Positions 52,672-64,000 of a DNA stretch of 64,000 nucleotides are shown piece by piece (position 1 is the first letter of the stretch; each line of letters opens with the position of its first letter). Under the pieces are notes generated by a model. It was not told where the DNA came from, made no database searches, and was given only the letters and a program-made list of their open reading frames with translations. The stretch is from Eutreptiella sp. 'Long Island Sound 2002'. Its lineage: Eukaryota; Euglenozoa; Euglenophyceae; Eutreptiales; Eutreptiaceae. The position numbers were made by a program, and so were the translations under genes. Location of the stretch: positions 147,096,634 to 147,160,633 of the forward strand of contig OZ038378.1 of NCBI GenBank assembly GCA_964036045.1, given 5' to 3'.

Positions 52672-55600
52672 GTGGAGCAGAAGCATTGTTTGGGAACCAT
52701 CGCTGGAGGGTCTCCCGCAAATGGGAGGTCGGGTAGCTGCGCAACACTGCATGAGCCGTCACAGTTGGTTGCATCTGATTCGTTGATTGTATTTGTCTGG
52801 AAGCTGGCCGCGAAGTAACTGTCCGCGCCAAAGTACCTTCCATGGAAGGTTCCTTCATGCAGCCGCATGCCCAGCAGGTAATGGGATCAGGCACCAAGAT
52901 GGGACGGGAAAATGAAATGACCTGGAATTGAATTTTGCAAGAGTGAAGCACGCAACTCAGATACACATTGCCACGATGAGTGTGTCTTTGACATCATCAT
53001 TTCTACGCAATCCTTGGGATGCACCGGCAGTCTTTCGTGTGTGCATGACCTGGGGCATTCTGTACGGTATTGATGGCACAGGTTGACGGGGGTGAGAAGG
53101 GGGGAGGGCATGTAGCATGGTCCATTCTGTGGCTGATCCAATGCCTTGGTTCTGCTGCGGATGTTTGTATCTACTGCCATGACTGTACTCACACCCTGTT
53201 CCATGCTTGGCAACTCATGGATACACCTGCGCTCGAGTCCGTATCACGGTTTTCGCAGAGCGTTTAGACACGACGCAAGCAGAGTCCCTAGCCCTAGCCC
53301 TAGTCCTCATACAACAATGCGGTAGAGCGACCCATACAACAAAGGGGCACTCCACAATGACCCGTGTTTGGCTGGTTCTCTGGATCCTCCCTGCCCTCAG
53401 GACACGGGCACAGCGTAATTCGAACAACCATCTGACGGGCGGGACCGCGCGTGTTTCAAGGTGGAAAATTGCACAGCATGAGGCATGGCATCTGATGCTC
53501 GCGGTTGCAGTGAGACATTCTGCTTCGCCCTGTGTTACAACATACACTGCACGCACTCTCTCACGGGCTCCTGCGGTTGGGGATGGGGTGCGAGACAGAA
53601 AAGGAGGTCAGTGTTTGTATGGCCTGTACTCGCACCCTCAGACGCACTAACATTCTGGAGTTATTCCATTACTCACAGCAGATTGCCGTTGCAGCGCTGC
53701 CACATCATTGCATGAACTACATGGGACAAGAAAGGAATGACAGGGAGGGGGGTCACTGCACCCCTCGCACTCTGTCAGGGAGAGGCTGGAGGGCAGGGGG
53801 TTCTATTGGGCACCAAAACGCATAGAAATGCAAAGATGCAGCTTGCACGAAGGCACATGCATCAACAGAAGATTTCTTAGGAGAGGGAAAGGGAGTGGAG
53901 TGTGGGGGGGGGGGGGTCCCCCGGTGAGTATGCCGCTTGATCCCATGCATTTTGTGGTCCTCAGACATCCGTTTCACATGTTTGGACGGTGTGTCATTCT
54001 CCCCTTCTAATCAGCAGTGATTTGGACACTGCTCCTTTCAAAAACCATTCTGCCGGAACTGAGGGGGTGGTGTGGAATGCGACCCTATCTGCAAGGCTGT
54101 TGCTCCGTTAATGCAATCGCTCCCTTGCTCAGTCCAGAGAGCGTCCACGGGACTGTTCACACTGGCTCGCCTGCCCTACGTCTACCTATCGCTGCCCACC
54201 CAAGGGCAGGGGGAGCACACATCAGGGAGGGCACCGGCTGCAGGGGAAGGGAGAGGTCCGCATCCGACGGGGGGCACAAAGGCCCTGCGCCCGGAAGGAG
54301 GTACTAACCCTAACCCTCACCCCAGCCCTCACCTGAGTCACACAGGGGGAACCTGCCCTCTGGTGTTTCCAGGGACCCGTGGTGGCGCTAAAGGCGCCGT
54401 GTGCCAGGCCATGCGAGGGTCCAGAGGTGAAGGGCCCTGGCCTCTTTGCGTTGGGACGCTGAGCCGCCACAAAACCCCCCGTGCACTGCCCCACTCCCGA
54501 CAAATCCGAGGCATTTAGCACATCCGGCCGGACCGGTGCACATGTGCCATGGGAAGGGGGTGGGTGCAGACCCCGGGACAAATACCAACGACCCTCCAAC
54601 TCCTACGTCCTCTCGGGGCATGTTAGTAACCAACCAGAAAACCAATAAAAAAAAAAGAGGTCGGATGTGGTTGCAGGAGGGCAGGCGGTGAATCCCCCCA
54701 AGCACAGAACATGCCAAATGCCCTCAGTGTGCAGCATAGCACTGCGGCTTCGCAGGATTCGCCCCCATGCCACACAAAACGAAAACAGTGCACCTGAGGA
54801 AGCGCCGTCATCCCCTGGGCACCCACATGCGACTCAGTGGGACCCAACCGCCACCGATTGGCGACCCGGTATGACTCCCTCCCATTTCGCGACTCCGGCG
54901 TAACGAATGTGTGTGACCCCATGGGGCGCCCAAAGACACGTGCGGTCATGCCCCCTTGCGGGCAGCCGCCAGCGCCAAAATGAGCCAAAGACCCCTGTTT
55001 GATCACGGGAATTGATTGCACTCAACAGTCTGAAAAAAAACATGATCTTGGGCTGTTGGCGCCATGATCCCAGGGCCTGCCTTGTGCCCATGCCTCTGGC
55101 TCCCAAAACACATTTCGCGGGAATCGCGGGCGGTCGCGGGCGGGCGCGGGCGATCGCGGGCAGTGAGCACCCCCAACGGGGCCCTCTCCCACTCCATTTA
55201 GGGCCTTCCCACGTCTGATGCGTGACTCAGTAGGACCCACCCACAACCAACACACGGGCCATCCCCATCCCCCGTGCGCCCCACTTCCCCCCAGGCGCAC
55301 AACACCACACTCAATGTGCGACTCGGAACTCCGGTACCTGCGCCGTCACTCCGGAGCACACGGGATGTGTATCTCCGCAGGGTCCCTCGCGCCACAAAAC
55401 AAAGAGGCCGGACCTCCGGTACAGCTGGGCCTCGGAAGCGCCCCGGCCGGCCGGCATCGGCGGTTGGTGCCCGGCCAACGGCGTTGGTCAACCATCACCC
55501 GCCGTCGGTCAGGCCCCCCACCGCCGTCATCCTGCGACCCAAGATCTCACACTTTCCTTGGCGAAAAAAAAAACAACAGAAGTAAAGGCCAGCCCTGGGG

Positions 55601-57780
55601 TGCTCTGTCCCCCGATGAGTGACTCAGTAGGACCCACCCTCATGCCACGTGCGACTCAGCACCACACCAGGCGCCGCTAGGATGCGCCTCTTTGGGATCC
55701 GCCCCCTCAGTCTGTGTGCCACTCCGTAGGACCCAACCGCTTCCAACGTGTGACTCCGTGGGACTCAAGCCCAGACCACAACCATCGGGACACCGCAAGC
55801 CACGTCAGCCTCGGATCTCGGGATCCATAAAACCCTCTGCGTTCCCCCCAGCCCCCACGACAGCAACGCATGACAGTCCCCTGTGTCCAGACCACTGCCA
55901 GAGGCCTCAAGGTTGTGGACGCGGACAAGCTGCACTTTCAAGCGCCAAGACAGGATTCGTCGGGAGGCAGCGGTCCGCCAAGCCCAGTAAGTGCCCCCAC
56001 GGTGGCCCCCAAGCCCTGCCCACAGCCGAGCGGCCACATGGACAACAACATCCAATGAGCTCTTGCAAAGCCAACGGAAGATGGGAAGCTCATTGCACCG
56101 TCAGCGGTTTGGACAGACCCTCTGAGAGGGGGGGGCTGGGGGGTTACAATACAACATGAGCCTAGATCATCAACAAAAACTTGCTTTGTGCTGGCTCAAC
56201 ATGTACCAGGCAGGGCAGGAAGATCAGACATACAAAATGTTAGGTATGCTACAGGGCTGCCAGCACGGGCGCATGCATATCGGGGACGCCGCAACAGACA
56301 GGGAACAGGGGCAGCACAGGGGGGGGGGGGGTAGACCGACCCCCCCCCCCCGCCTTTATCAGTACCTGCCTGTGTGTGACGGTATCCCCCTGCCCCTGGG
56401 GGAACGCAGCCAAAGTGACAGGTCCCCCCCCCCCCGGGGGAACACCACGCACCCGTGACACAAAGCAAGACATGCAAACCCGAGGACATACAATCCACAA
56501 AATGACCGCCTGCCTGTGGGGGATGCACATTCAGCTCTACCGGGAGACGGGCGCCGTGTGGTCCTTCGTGCCACTATACGTGCACAACGCCTGTGTTCCA
56601 CAGCATAGCACCTTTCTACATCATCGTGTGTTTGTGCCCAAATCCTATAGCACGTGTGCAGAGCAGAGGGGCTGCAGGGGCTGATCGCACCAACAAAAAG
56701 TAACCGGGAGTGGGACCCAAGTAGACAGCAATGCACCAATAATACTACTTTGTCCAACCAGCAGGCACACAGGAGGACTTAAACCTTCCAACCTTCTACT
56801 GAAAATGGTAGAATGATCCCCCGGGTACTGATCAAGGGCGGGTACGACTCAAGGGGGGGCGGGGGGTACCACCATGTGCCTACAGCCCTACGGCCCCCAA
56901 TTTACAACGCAGTGGGCATTCCGTTTGTCAGGGGGTGTCAGACGAGGCTTGCGGTCTGTCTCGTACCCGTGTGGCAGTGAAAGGATGTGGCAAACCAGGG
57001 CAGACAATAATACATGAGAACTGAGGCTTATTCTCCATCTCCCGACCCAAGAGGAGCAGACGTGATGGTAATGGAGCAGTGATTTGAACCACAGATACAG
57101 GGCAACACCGTCCGGCCGGGTGGGTGGGTGTTTCGAGGGTACAGGAGCACGCTACAGAGGGGGCGGCTGCGCGCGCACCGCGCCCACCACTGGATCAAAA
57201 CTACTGCGAATGGTCCCCCATCCGAAGCCCTCAAAATATGGTTGTCCCGGGTCATTTTGTGGTGCCCTGGGGGACCCCAAATGGTTGCATTTGGGTCCTT
57301 GGTTGGGGGGTTGACTAGTGTAACTTGTTGGTGGCTCTCAGGTGACTGTTCAACATGTCCAGGACTCTTGCCGTTCCTCTGTGATCGGCCCGCCTGTGCC
57401 GTGGAGACCTTGGGAATGACACAAAAACCCGCAAGAGGCCTACCATTGTCGTGTCGAACACATGCAAGCGATCAACCAACGACAGGAGGACCGACACGGG
57501 CACCGTTTACACAAAAGGCCACCTCCATTGCAACTGCATGTGCATCACCACCAATGCCAACGGCTAAAAGTAGGGCAGGGAAATGGGCACAGCAGCAAAC
57601 AGCGGCTACAGATTAGGGGGCATATCCTGCACCAATGTGACCACTCACCTGCAAGCAGTACCCTCCGAACTGGGTGTGTGGGCTCTTGTGACACCCGCAC
57701 TATACGCACCGTGCGTGCACCGCACCTACGACTCCCCCAGAGAGTGTAAAGAGAACCCCGAGAATCCACTGTCCGGGTTC
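52672..57780. other. No supportable gene; scattered GACTCAGTAGGACCCA motifs
   Basis: The motif GACTCaGTaGGACCCA recurs at 54832, 55224, 55620, 55724 and (variant) 55751; the first three are about 392-396 bp apart. 53897-53908 and 56320-56355 hold G/C runs. 56370-56515 is the inverted relative of the repeat at 16380. No coherent coding frame was recognised. Confidence 0.4.
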
Positions 57781-58330
57781 TTTCTTTCTTTCTTTCTTTT
57801 TTTTTTTTGATTTTTTTGCATCACTTTTTTTGAGGGGTTTCCTCATTTTTTTCACTGTGGAATTCAGTGCTGCCGACTTGACGCCCCTCCCCTGGCAGCC
57901 CCGCCCACAAGGTGTGCGTTGGCAGCCTGGCGGAAGTGCCATCCGCCAGTGGCACCCAGGGCGTGAGGGTGCAGGCCCTGCAGAGGCAGGACTGCCGAGC
58001 TGTGCACCTGCACCACCCGCAGGGGTCCGTTGTTTGTCAGTCGGAGCCATGGCTCTGGGCAAGGGGATGTGGCAAGCATCCGGGGAACACATGTGACCGT
58101 GTGTGCGCCCGTAGACCGCAGGTGGCGCCGCACGCGCACCGCGCGTCACCGCAGTGCGCGGTGGACGCTCTGGCCGGCACTCAGCCATTTCCAGACAAAA
58201 CTTGTCTGTGGGAGGCTTACCCATATTGCCAAAAGCGACTGGGGGGCGCAAGGACGTGGGTCTGTCTGGGACGTGTGGTAGCACGAGGGGGGGGGGGGGA
58301 CTGTACACCTCCCCCCCCTCCCCCCCCCGG

Positions 58331-58690
58331 GGGGGGGGGGGTGGCAGGTCAAAGAGCGCTCCACACATGCATGTCCTGGTATGCAGATGCAGCAATGTGG
58401 AGGCAGCTCCACACGGCTGACTCAATCATGATTCCACTGCAACAGTTTGAAAGTCTTTGAGATACTCCACACGGCTCCACACAGTTCCACACGGCTGACT
58501 ACAGGCGGGGGGGGGGGGGGGTGGCAGGTCAAAGAGCGCTCCACACATGCATGTCCTGGTATGCAGATGCAGCAATGTGGAGGCAGCTCCACACGGCTGA
58601 CTCAATCATGATTCCACTGCAACAGTTTGAAAGTCTTTGAGATACTCCACACGGCTCCACACAGTTCCACACGGCTGACTACAGGCGGGG
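58331..58690. repeat. Perfect 180-bp tandem duplication
   Basis: 58331-58510 and 58511-58690 are identical as far as they can be aligned, each starting with a G run and containing GGTGGCAGGTCAAAGAGCGC, GGAGGCAGCTCCACACGGCT and a doubled TCCACACGGCT. A diverged third copy lies at 60935-61000. Confidence 0.95.
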
Positions 58691-60025
58691 GGGGGGGGGG
58701 GGGCAGTTCACCGGCAGGGCTGTCCTTCACGCCAAACAAAAAAGAATCTTGTTGAATCCCGCTTGACCCCACAACAGAGACGGGGGGGATGGGGGTCTGA
58801 AAGGGGGGGGGGGGTAGGGGGATTTGGCTGGGACCTTCCCTCCTCCTTGGGTCCCCCTATGGTCCCCGCCAAAGGCGGGCCGAAAATTTTCAAGCTTAAA
58901 GGCTCTTGGGGCTGAAGGCGTGGAAGCAAAATTTTGGCTGTCAGCCTCAAACATTGGAAGGGGAGGAGGGGGGGTACCCCCCCCCCCTCCTCCCTTCGAA
59001 TACATCCCTGCCCCACAAACACGCACACGGAGAAGGCCACCGGGCAATACACACAGCAAAATTCCACATCGTTCTGGCATACCTCCATCCGGAGTTGGGG
59101 TTTGCCTTGAGGCCCGGCCGGGAGGAGCCGGGGTCTCCCGCTGCCCGTATCCATCCATTCGGAGGAGCACCTCCACAGCGAGCGCACAGTACACGGGCGT
59201 CACGCAAGCGTAACTCCGGGGGGGGGGGGGGGGGGCATCGTGACGGAACGCCTTTGGTTTGTTCTGGTCTGCTGCCGCCGGGCAGACTCTCAAGGGAACT
59301 CGAGGCATGACTGGACGCGGTGGTCCATCCACGTGCCCGTGTTGGACCATCCCCGGCGTTGTATCCAGAGCCGTCTGGTGCAGAGGGAGGGGCTGCCTGT
59401 ATTATATAGTGTACCCCAGAAACCCCTGCTTTCGGAATGACTGCGCGTCGCCCACTCACCGCATGGCACTCGAGATAAAACTCGAGATGAAGATGCAGAG
59501 CCGTCACTTCTGCCGCTGTCCCCCCAAAACCAAAACCCAATCACCGCCAGACCCCAACCCCCTTGGGATGTCCTGCCTCGGCGTGCGGGGCCGCAGCCCC
59601 ACGTCCCGCATGGCGGCCCAGGGACAGCACGCTCGCAGCATGAGAGCGGACCAATCGCGGGATTGTCCCCCAGGCGCTCTGTGGGACTGTGACCCAAAGT
59701 GACAGAAAAAGTTTTGTGCGAGGAAATCAAGCGGCACCAGTTCCGGGGATTGTCCTGAGGGCGGCCCTTCCCGGCGGACAAAAGAAGAGAAAGAAAACCA
59801 ACAGAAACGGCCCTGGGCTCAAGGGGTTGGGGGTGGGGTGGGTGTGAAAGACAGAGACGTGATGATGCAACAACAGACCCGGCCATTGAAAGCCCCCTCC
59901 ACTTGGCGGTTCCACGCTGATTGGGGATCCTTGCAACGCGCTGCTTGCCCACCAACGAAGAGCGCGTGCACATGCTGTGAATGTGTTTGCTTTGGGGATG
60001 TGCATGACAGCCACACATGATGGAG

Positions 60026-60031
<6 letters not shown>
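58691..60031. other. No supportable gene
   Basis: GC-rich, with G runs at 58803, 58965 and 59218. Overlapping frames are open on both strands because of composition; none has a recognisable domain. Confidence 0.4.

Positions 60032-60069
<38 letters not shown>
60032..60069. repeat. (GA)n microsatellite
   Basis: Nineteen uninterrupted GA units. Confidence 0.95.
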
Positions 60070-60070
<1 letters not shown>

Positions 60071-63000
60071 CCACTGATAATGATGAGGATGCAAACCTGG
60101 GGGACAATGGACCCAAACTTGGAGAACCCGTTGCAGGGAGGGTGGACGCTTCAGCAGGTCTGTACACATTTGTTGTGTTAGCGGTTTCTGCTTTTTTTTA
60201 AGAGGGGGGGGGGGGTTGTCATCGTTGTCAAATATGCAAAGTGTCAGTGCACGAGACCAGAAAGGGAGGGTGGGCAGTGCCGTGGGCTCTTGTAATACAC
60301 ACAAAGCAGCCCAGGCCGGGACCTGTGCCGAGGCAAGCGGGTGGGACTCAGACGAATGCAGAGGGGGCAGCGGCCCCCAAAAGAACAACTTCCAGACCAC
60401 CATCACTTGTGCGGGGCCGCCCTGCCCCGGCACACCTGCGGACTGATTCTCTGAAGGGACACTGCAGGGCCTACAAAGCAGACGAGAGCAGCTTCAACGA
60501 CCTGCTCTGGCCCCTCTGTGGGCAGCGGGGGGACGGGGCTGCAAGGCCGCGTCAGGGGCTGCAAGGGGATGGGAGGGGCTGTAGGGGGGATCCTGCGTCC
60601 ACTTGGTGCTGCCTCAGGCCGTGGGCCTTGGCCCACACTGCAAGTCCTACCGCAGCTGTCCTTCCTCCGGATGGCACAGCAGAGGCAGGCCCACAACCCC
60701 TGCTCTGACCCACCCGGTCGCTGGTCTGGGGGGACCCTCCGCCCTTCCCGGTCCACGGCTCCGTCCCCGGGCCAACTTCTGTCGGGGACAGCCCCCCAAA
60801 GGCCTGTGGGGTTGCCCGGGTTGGATCTGTGCCGAGCACCTCCTGCAGTGAATCCACGGCACATGGGAACTCACAAACAACGGCAAAGGGACAGGGTATA
60901 GTAAAAGTATGGTAAGAGGGCGCACGCAGGGCTCAAAGCGCTCCACACATGCACGTCCTGGTCTGCAGATGCAGCCATGTGGAGGCAGTTCCATGAGATC
61001 AGTGGTATGATACAAATGTGCTCCCGTACAAATCACTGCGCCTGTTGGCCTTGTTTTGTCAACACGAGAGTGTTTATATGCTACAAGACAGAGAAAGGCC
61101 CCCTAATGCAACTGTCTTTCACCCGTGTCCCCTTGCGTGTGCTGGCACTCCTTGGCCAAGTAACCTGGACTGGGACTGGACTGGACTGGACTGGGACTAT
61201 GGTAAGAGGGGGGGGGGGGGGGGCATGGCACGGCGCTGGGGCGCGGGGCCCAATAGGGTCTCCGCACCTTCAGACCACTCCATTCCCAATGGGGGCCCCG
61301 GGGCTCGTGGCGGGCGTTGGCTTCTTCTGTGATGGACAGTCCGCGGAGCACCTCAGGACCCGGGACTTGCGTCGAAGCCAACGGAAGGAGGAGGGGCAGG
61401 CGGTGGAGGGGCACCCACACCGGGGCCGGTGCGGGTGGTGGTGCCATGGAGGTGCTTCGACACTGGGGGGCCGATCCTCTGGGCAGACTGGGCCTGGGTG
61501 ACTGGGGAGGTGCACCGGAGCGCCGCAGCATCCGGATGCAGATTGGACCGGGGACTTGCGGGAGGAAGGCCCTGTCCGTCCGGCCGTCGCTGTGGGCGGT
61601 GGCGTTGTCGGGTGGTGTCCGTGGCGGTGGCCGCACCGCCGCTCTATGTGCCCGACACGCCCCCCTCCCCCAACAACACGGCCCTTTGCGGATGGCTCTC
61701 GGCCCCTCTCTGGCACCGTCACGGGGGGATGATCGGGCAAAGACCCAATCCTCTGGGCCCTTGGTCACCGGCAGGGGCCCAAAGAGGCCTTGAAGAAGTG
61801 TTCAGGGACGTCCTGCCAAAACTTTGCCACACACAACGGGGCCGTGCAACGACATTCCGGGGCCCCAGCACCGCAACCGACGGCAATCGGGCGGTCATGT
61901 GTTGCCAAATCGCCGAACAGCGTCGGATAAAAGGGGTGACGGGGGGCGTCCCGGGATGACGGGCGCTTGTGCCACGTCCTGTGGCCAAATCTCGAGGGTT
62001 TCCATGATTCCCCGCAGCCCCTCAAAGCTGGGATCAATGCCGCAACAGTTTCACAGATCCTTCAAGTTCAGCTGTTTTAGACAACCACATGACTTTGTTG
62101 CATTTGGTCGAGCGGAGTGAGGCAAACGGGTAATTATGGACCGCACCCGGTGGTCTCTGCCGGGAGGCGCGGCAGGAGCCGAATGCGTGCGCCGGCACGA
62201 GGCCTCCTGTGATCTGTAACAAAGCCAGAACCCGGAGGGCGGCGGGGCGCGAGTCAACCGCAGATCTATGCCCCGTTGGTACCTGATGTCCACCGTATCC
62301 ACAGACACGGTGCTCACCCCCATGCGAAGGGGCGTGAAAGTGGGGGGCGCAACGGCGGCAGATGTGTGCGGGGGACCAAGGGCGCGGGCAGCCAGCGCCC
62401 CGAGGGGATGCGCAGCCCCGGGGATGGACGCCCGCCGGGGGGCAATGACAGGAACCCACGTCCCTCCGCAAGGCATTGGTGCTTGGAGGTGCACCGCGAG
62501 GGACGCGAGAGGGGGCAAGGGGACCTCCGGGACACGCCGTCAATGGGCCCTGGTTAGGCCTGCCAGGCATGCTCTCACCCTTAGGGGGATCATGCGGGGG
62601 TGCAGGGCGGGCACACTGTCTTCTCCGACTCCCCCCACACACACAACCCCCACCCCATCTACTTCCTCCCAGGCCCCTGCACTGGGACACGCGGACCGCG
62701 GCCAGCAACAAGGCCAGGGGGATAGACCCCCAAGCACATCAAGCACGGCCACATACACGCCCGGCGGGGCGGCACACGTACTGCGCGGAGCGGCACACAT
62801 GCAGACGGGGCACGGCCTCTACACCGCACATACCAACGGACCCAGGTGCACACAGAACCCGCGCAGAGTCACACGCACCCACTCACTGTAGATACCCCGG
62901 ACAGGCACAGGGCAGTGGCAGGCACTGGTCGTAGACAACAGCGTGTCAGGCCAACATACACAAAAACATGGGCACTGGAGGCGGGGCGCCTTTCGGCAGA

Positions 63001-63337
63001 CAGTCGCCCACACAGACACCCACCCACAGCCACCAGACATACGCACGCACGCAGGCACGCACACATACGCCTCACAGACACACACAACACACATAAACGT
63101 CTTACACATACGATTGAGGCGGCCGAAACCAGCCTTACGTCAACCAGCCCTATGTCATACACATGCACACCCCAATGGATAACACATACATACACACACA
63201 CAGTGTGAAACAGACCAAGAGCACCCCAGTGAGCATCACAGGGGCACGAGCACTGGTCAAAATAACTCGTCAGGCCACAACATAAAACATGGTTGTCATT
63301 GAGGCTGGGCGCCTCGTAAAAAAAAATAGAAACTCAG

Positions 63338-63338
<1 letters not shown>
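60070..63338. other. No supportable gene
   Basis: GC-rich. A short GGACT direct repeat (GGACTGGGACTGGACTGGAC) precedes a G run at 61208-61223. 62600-63230 is increasingly rich in ACACAC/CGCACGC motifs. No gene was recognised. Confidence 0.4.
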
Positions 63339-63411
<73 letters not shown>

Positions 63412-63473
63412 CACAGCACAGCACAGCACAGCACAGCACAGCACAGCACACACAGTGGCATCACAGACAGACA

Positions 63474-63519
<46 letters not shown>

Positions 63520-63770
63520 GGGAACCGCGAGACAAGAACGAAGCAAGAAAAGCGGTTGAAAGAAAACTTCTCAGGAACAGCAGAGCTGTCCTAGACGTCT
63601 TTCGGTCTGTTGGTAGAGAATGAGCAAGTGCAGTTCCGGACAGTGGACCTTCCCTTTTCCCGAGTTCAGTTCTGCAGCGCCCAACAGACCATAAAAACCG
63701 CCCGCGGAGGAGCTCGTGCACTACCGTTGCCATAGCCTAGATTTATCGTGTGCTGGGTGCCACCACCCCG

Positions 63771-63836
<66 letters not shown>

Positions 63837-63897
63837 CACAGCACAGCACAGCACAGCACAGCACACACAGTGGCATCACAGACAGACAGACAGACAG

Positions 63898-63925
<28 letters not shown>
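63339..63925. repeat. Duplicated compound microsatellite (CA)n-(GCACA)n-(CAGA)n
   Basis: 63339-63516 and 63772-63922 share the same order: a long CA run, a GCACA run, CACACAGTGGCATCACAGAC, a short GACA run and another CA run. Between them is 255 bp of unique sequence. The Cys/Val and His/Thr repeat ORFs over this region are artefacts. Confidence 0.95.
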
Positions 63926-63928
<3 letters not shown>

Positions 63929-64000
63929 AGTGACATAGTGTGCCGTGATATTATAGAACAACAGGGCCCCCTCTCCACCTGCCTCAGCCCTGAGGGGCAG

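Noticed and set aside
63270-63978. Long Cys/Val and His/Thr repeat ORFs on both strands
   Set aside because: They are translations of CA and GCACA microsatellites; every frame is open for the same reason.

Overview
The window reads as nuclear DNA of a microbial eukaryote, most likely an alga or other protist. Genes have canonical GT-AG introns, some several kb long. There are no bacterial-style operons, the DNA is GC-rich and studded with runs of 8-25 G or C, there are internal TTAGGG-type tracts, and transposable elements and tRNA-derived repeats are dense. No lineage can be fixed from the sequence alone.

Layout. (1) 1-2276, minus: a gene running off the left edge. It encodes an R-S-E type ADP-ribosyltransferase domain, an acidic Ser/Asp linker, and at least two tandem 236-codon Cys-rich modules. 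(2) 2.3-12.4 kb: repeats, a broken Lys/Ala-tailed coding segment (3.7-4.0 kb, minus), a possible small spliced plus-strand gene (5.3-6.3 kb), simple repeats. (3) 12480-30969, minus: one ZDHHC4-like protein S-acyltransferase of 356 residues. I joined it from six exons whose splice sites and phases all agree. Its introns hold much of the mobile DNA: a three-unit satellite with TTAGGG junctions and a Harbinger insertion (intron 3), and a reverse-transcriptase ORF plus a tRNA-like interspersed repeat (intron 2). (4) 31-45 kb: two related intronless genes of unknown family (36968-37567 and 42346-43029, both minus), many copies of a tRNA-like repeat with inverted ends (called S1 here), a short Harbinger-type element and a 771-bp inverted-repeat element with 8-bp target duplications. 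(5) 46.5-52.7 kb: a cluster of three larger Harbinger-type elements, each with 3-bp target duplications, carrying different pieces of one transposase. (6) 52.7-64 kb: no recognisable gene; G/C tracts, a perfect 180-bp duplication and long CA-type microsatellites.

The host genes look functionally independent. The ADP-ribosyltransferase would modify proteins on arginine, the DHHC enzyme would S-acylate proteins at ER/Golgi membranes, and the paralogue pair is unassigned. The mobile elements form one coherent story: Harbinger copies share identical termini and an identical 66-codon stretch at loci 26 kb apart, and one copy interrupts the satellite, so that insertion is younger than the satellite.
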